From Caldifarciminota bacterium (GTDB lineage Bacteria > Hydrothermota > Tepidihabitantia > Tepidihabitantales > JAOUPE01): a stretch of DNA of 6,919 nucleotides. Positions 6,257 to 6,919 of this stretch are shown piece after piece (the first letter of the stretch is position 1; each line of letters starts with the position of its first letter). The stretch covers positions 1 to 6,919 of the forward strand of contig JAOUPE010000085.1 in NCBI GenBank assembly GCA_029880025.1. The letters are read 5' to 3'. The translations under genes were made by a program, and so were the position numbers. The notes under the pieces are model-generated. The model did not search any database, was not told the DNA's origin, and saw only the letters and a list, made by a program, of their open reading frames with translations.

Positions 6257-6389
6257 TGATTAGAGCGTAATGGCAAAATGGCTGGGACGAAAATTAGATA
6301 AAACGATACTGGAAAAAATAAAAAAATGCGTGCTGGACCGAAAATTTTAGCCACAAAACATAGCTTTTGATTTTAAGATGTTGATATGT

Positions 6390-6617
6390 GTCTGCCTCCC
6401 TGTCTGTATCCGAGTCTGCCCCCCGGTCAACCCCCTTGTGAACCCCCTGGTCTCTATCCAAGTCTCACCCCTTGTCTGTTCCCAAGTCTCTATCCAAGTC
6501 TCACCCCTTGTCTGTTCCTAAGTCTCTATCCATGTCTCACCCCTTGTCTGTTTCCGAGTCTAGTTCCGAGTCTAGTTCCGAGTCTACCCAGAAGGCTACC
6601 CCCTGGATGGTACCCCC
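6390..6617 (+). repeat. 12-bp tandem repeat array (about 19 units) with 36-bp higher-order repeat
   Basis: From 6390 the sequence falls into consecutive 12-base units that nearly all begin GTCT, with C or pyrimidine runs at positions 7-10; examples are GTCTCTATCCAA, GTCTCACCCCTT and GTCTGTTCCCAA. Units at 6450-6485, 6486-6521 and 6522-6557 repeat in the same three-unit order, forming three 36-bp higher-order copies; the first two differ at one base. GTCTAGTTCCGA occurs twice in a row at 6558-6581. Units at the left edge (6390-6449) and the right edge (6582-6617) are more degenerate, as expected for an array growing by slippage or unequal exchange in its middle. There is no base of spacer between units, so this is not a CRISPR array. 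The plus strand is C-rich and the minus strand G-rich. Confidence 0.92.
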
Positions 6618-6676
6618 TATCAATGACGAAATGACGATAAGCGATTGACGAGAGACGACTTGGAAGAAAATTTTGC

Positions 6677-6705
6677 TTGATTTTTATATGCCTATTAGGC
6701 ATAAT
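6677..6705 (+). promoter_or_regulatory. Promoter of the XRE regulator gene
   Basis: TTGATT (6677-6682), a 17-base spacer and CATAAT (6700-6705) form a sigma70-like promoter. The expected start is 6711-6712, on the ATG at 6711, so this transcript too appears leaderless. No Shine-Dalgarno is available upstream. Confidence 0.6.
6687..6703. promoter_or_regulatory. Operator-like palindrome in the XRE promoter
   Basis: TATGCCTA-T-TAGGCATA is a perfect palindrome with 8-base arms. It fills the spacer and overlaps the -10 box, so a bound dimer would block RNA polymerase. XRE-family regulators commonly repress their own promoter through such sites, which makes the adjacent regulator the obvious candidate ligand. 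Binding is inferred. Confidence 0.6.
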
Positions 6706-6710
6706 ATAGT

Positions 6711-6919
6711 ATGTTGAAAAATATATTTTTAGGAAAAGAAATTGGACAACTTTTAACCAAGATCCGTGAAAAATCGGGTCTTTCTCAAATTGAGGTAGCC
6801 AAGCGGATAGGGCTTTCAACAAAATCTGGACAGGGATATATTTCTCGTTTAGAAAAAGGTAAGACGAAGAATCCGCCTATCCAAACAATCCTTCTTTATC
6901 TCCGAGCCTGCGGTGCTTC
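6711..6919 (+). CDS. XRE-family helix-turn-helix regulator, 5' part only
   Basis: This frame runs off the right edge of the window, leaving 69 complete codons. The translation has a typical XRE/Cro DNA-binding fold. A first helix is followed by KIREKSGLSQIEVAKRIGLS (about 18-37), which has the conserved LSQ turn and the AKRIG helix. A recognition segment then reads GQGYISRLEKGK (43-54), and a further helix reads IQTILLYLRACGA. Such proteins act as repressors, antitoxins or phage/plasmid regulators, and the missing C-terminus would decide which. The ATG at 6711 is chosen because it sits on the predicted transcription start and gives a short natural N-terminus; a TTG follows directly. The palindrome in its promoter suggests autorepression. 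Immediately upstream are the 12-bp array and a cluster of TGACGA motifs. Confidence 0.85.
   Translation, partial: MLKNIFLGKEIGQLLTKIREKSGLSQIEVAKRIGLSTKSGQGYISRLEKGKTKNPPIQTILLYLRACGA

Larger units (their letters stand above)
6676..6707 (+). repeat. Inverted copy of the XRE promoter/operator block (right)
   Basis: This is the intact partner of the block at 5594-5625 (minus strand). Two substitutions separate the copies, one at the palindrome centre and one in an arm. The bases just outside (AAATTTTG here; AAATTTCGC on the minus strand at the left copy) also look related with a one-base shift, so the homology may be slightly longer. Confidence 0.75.

Noticed and set aside
6498..6509. TCACCCCTT in the array resembles the anti-Shine-Dalgarno TCACCTCCTT, suggesting a ribosome-sequestering RNA
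   Set aside because: One base is missing from the match, only three units carry it, and no promoter is visible. It is more simply a by-product of C-rich units.
6390..6617. CRISPR array
   Set aside because: Units are 12 bases with no unique spacers and drift gradually, so this is a tandem minisatellite.
6526..6822. A 98-codon minus-strand frame covering the array and the XRE start
   Set aside because: It lies antisense to the recognisable XRE gene, and its length comes from the stop-free 12-bp repeats. It shows no family resemblance outside the repeats.

Overview
The window looks like chromosomal DNA from an uncultured, moderately AT-rich bacterium. Convergent housekeeping genes fill positions 1-5530, and an accessory, repeat-rich stretch fills roughly 5530-6919. 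An actinobacterial/archaeal-type inositol-phosphate synthase, near-consensus sigma70-type promoters placed directly on start codons, and GTG/TTG starts would suit a deep-branching candidate-phylum bacterium (WOR-3-like). That taxonomic guess is inference and weakly held.

Layout. 1-176: no supported gene, only the promoter of efp. 177-740 (+): elongation factor P, apparently translated from a leaderless mRNA. 798-5493 (-): a leftward run of five genes in three likely transcription units. In transcription order these are (i) ogt (DNA alkyl repair) and an MBL-fold hydrolase, coupled through a 4-base TTGA overlap; (ii) an inositol-1-phosphate synthase followed 21 bases later by tmk; and (iii) a C-terminal processing protease (S41/CtpA) with its own promoter in the 84-base gap after tmk. 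efp and ctpA converge, with 57 bases between them and no convincing terminator.

5530-6919 is different. It holds a truncated REP-associated (Y1/HUH-type) transposase remnant, with GTGAC-N-GTCAC palindromes about 60-80 bases outside each end. A C-rich 12-bp tandem array of about 19 units follows, including three copies of a 36-bp higher-order unit. Last comes the start of an XRE-family HTH regulator that runs off the right edge. The regulator's promoter contains a perfect 17-bp palindrome (TATGCCTA-T-TAGGCATA), a likely autoregulatory operator. A 32-bp block carrying this promoter/operator recurs in inverted orientation (30/32 identical) about 1.1 kb away, between ogt and the transposase remnant. 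The two copies point outward and bracket the transposase remnant and the array.

How it may work together. The housekeeping genes cover translation, dTMP phosphorylation, inositol lipid or osmolyte supply, envelope proteolysis and DNA alkyl repair, and share no single pathway. The right-hand segment is the candidate for something undescribed: a regulator, a duplicated outward-facing operator, a 12-bp minisatellite and a transposase relic in one 1.1-kb module. Whether it is a mobile or regulatory unit is inference.
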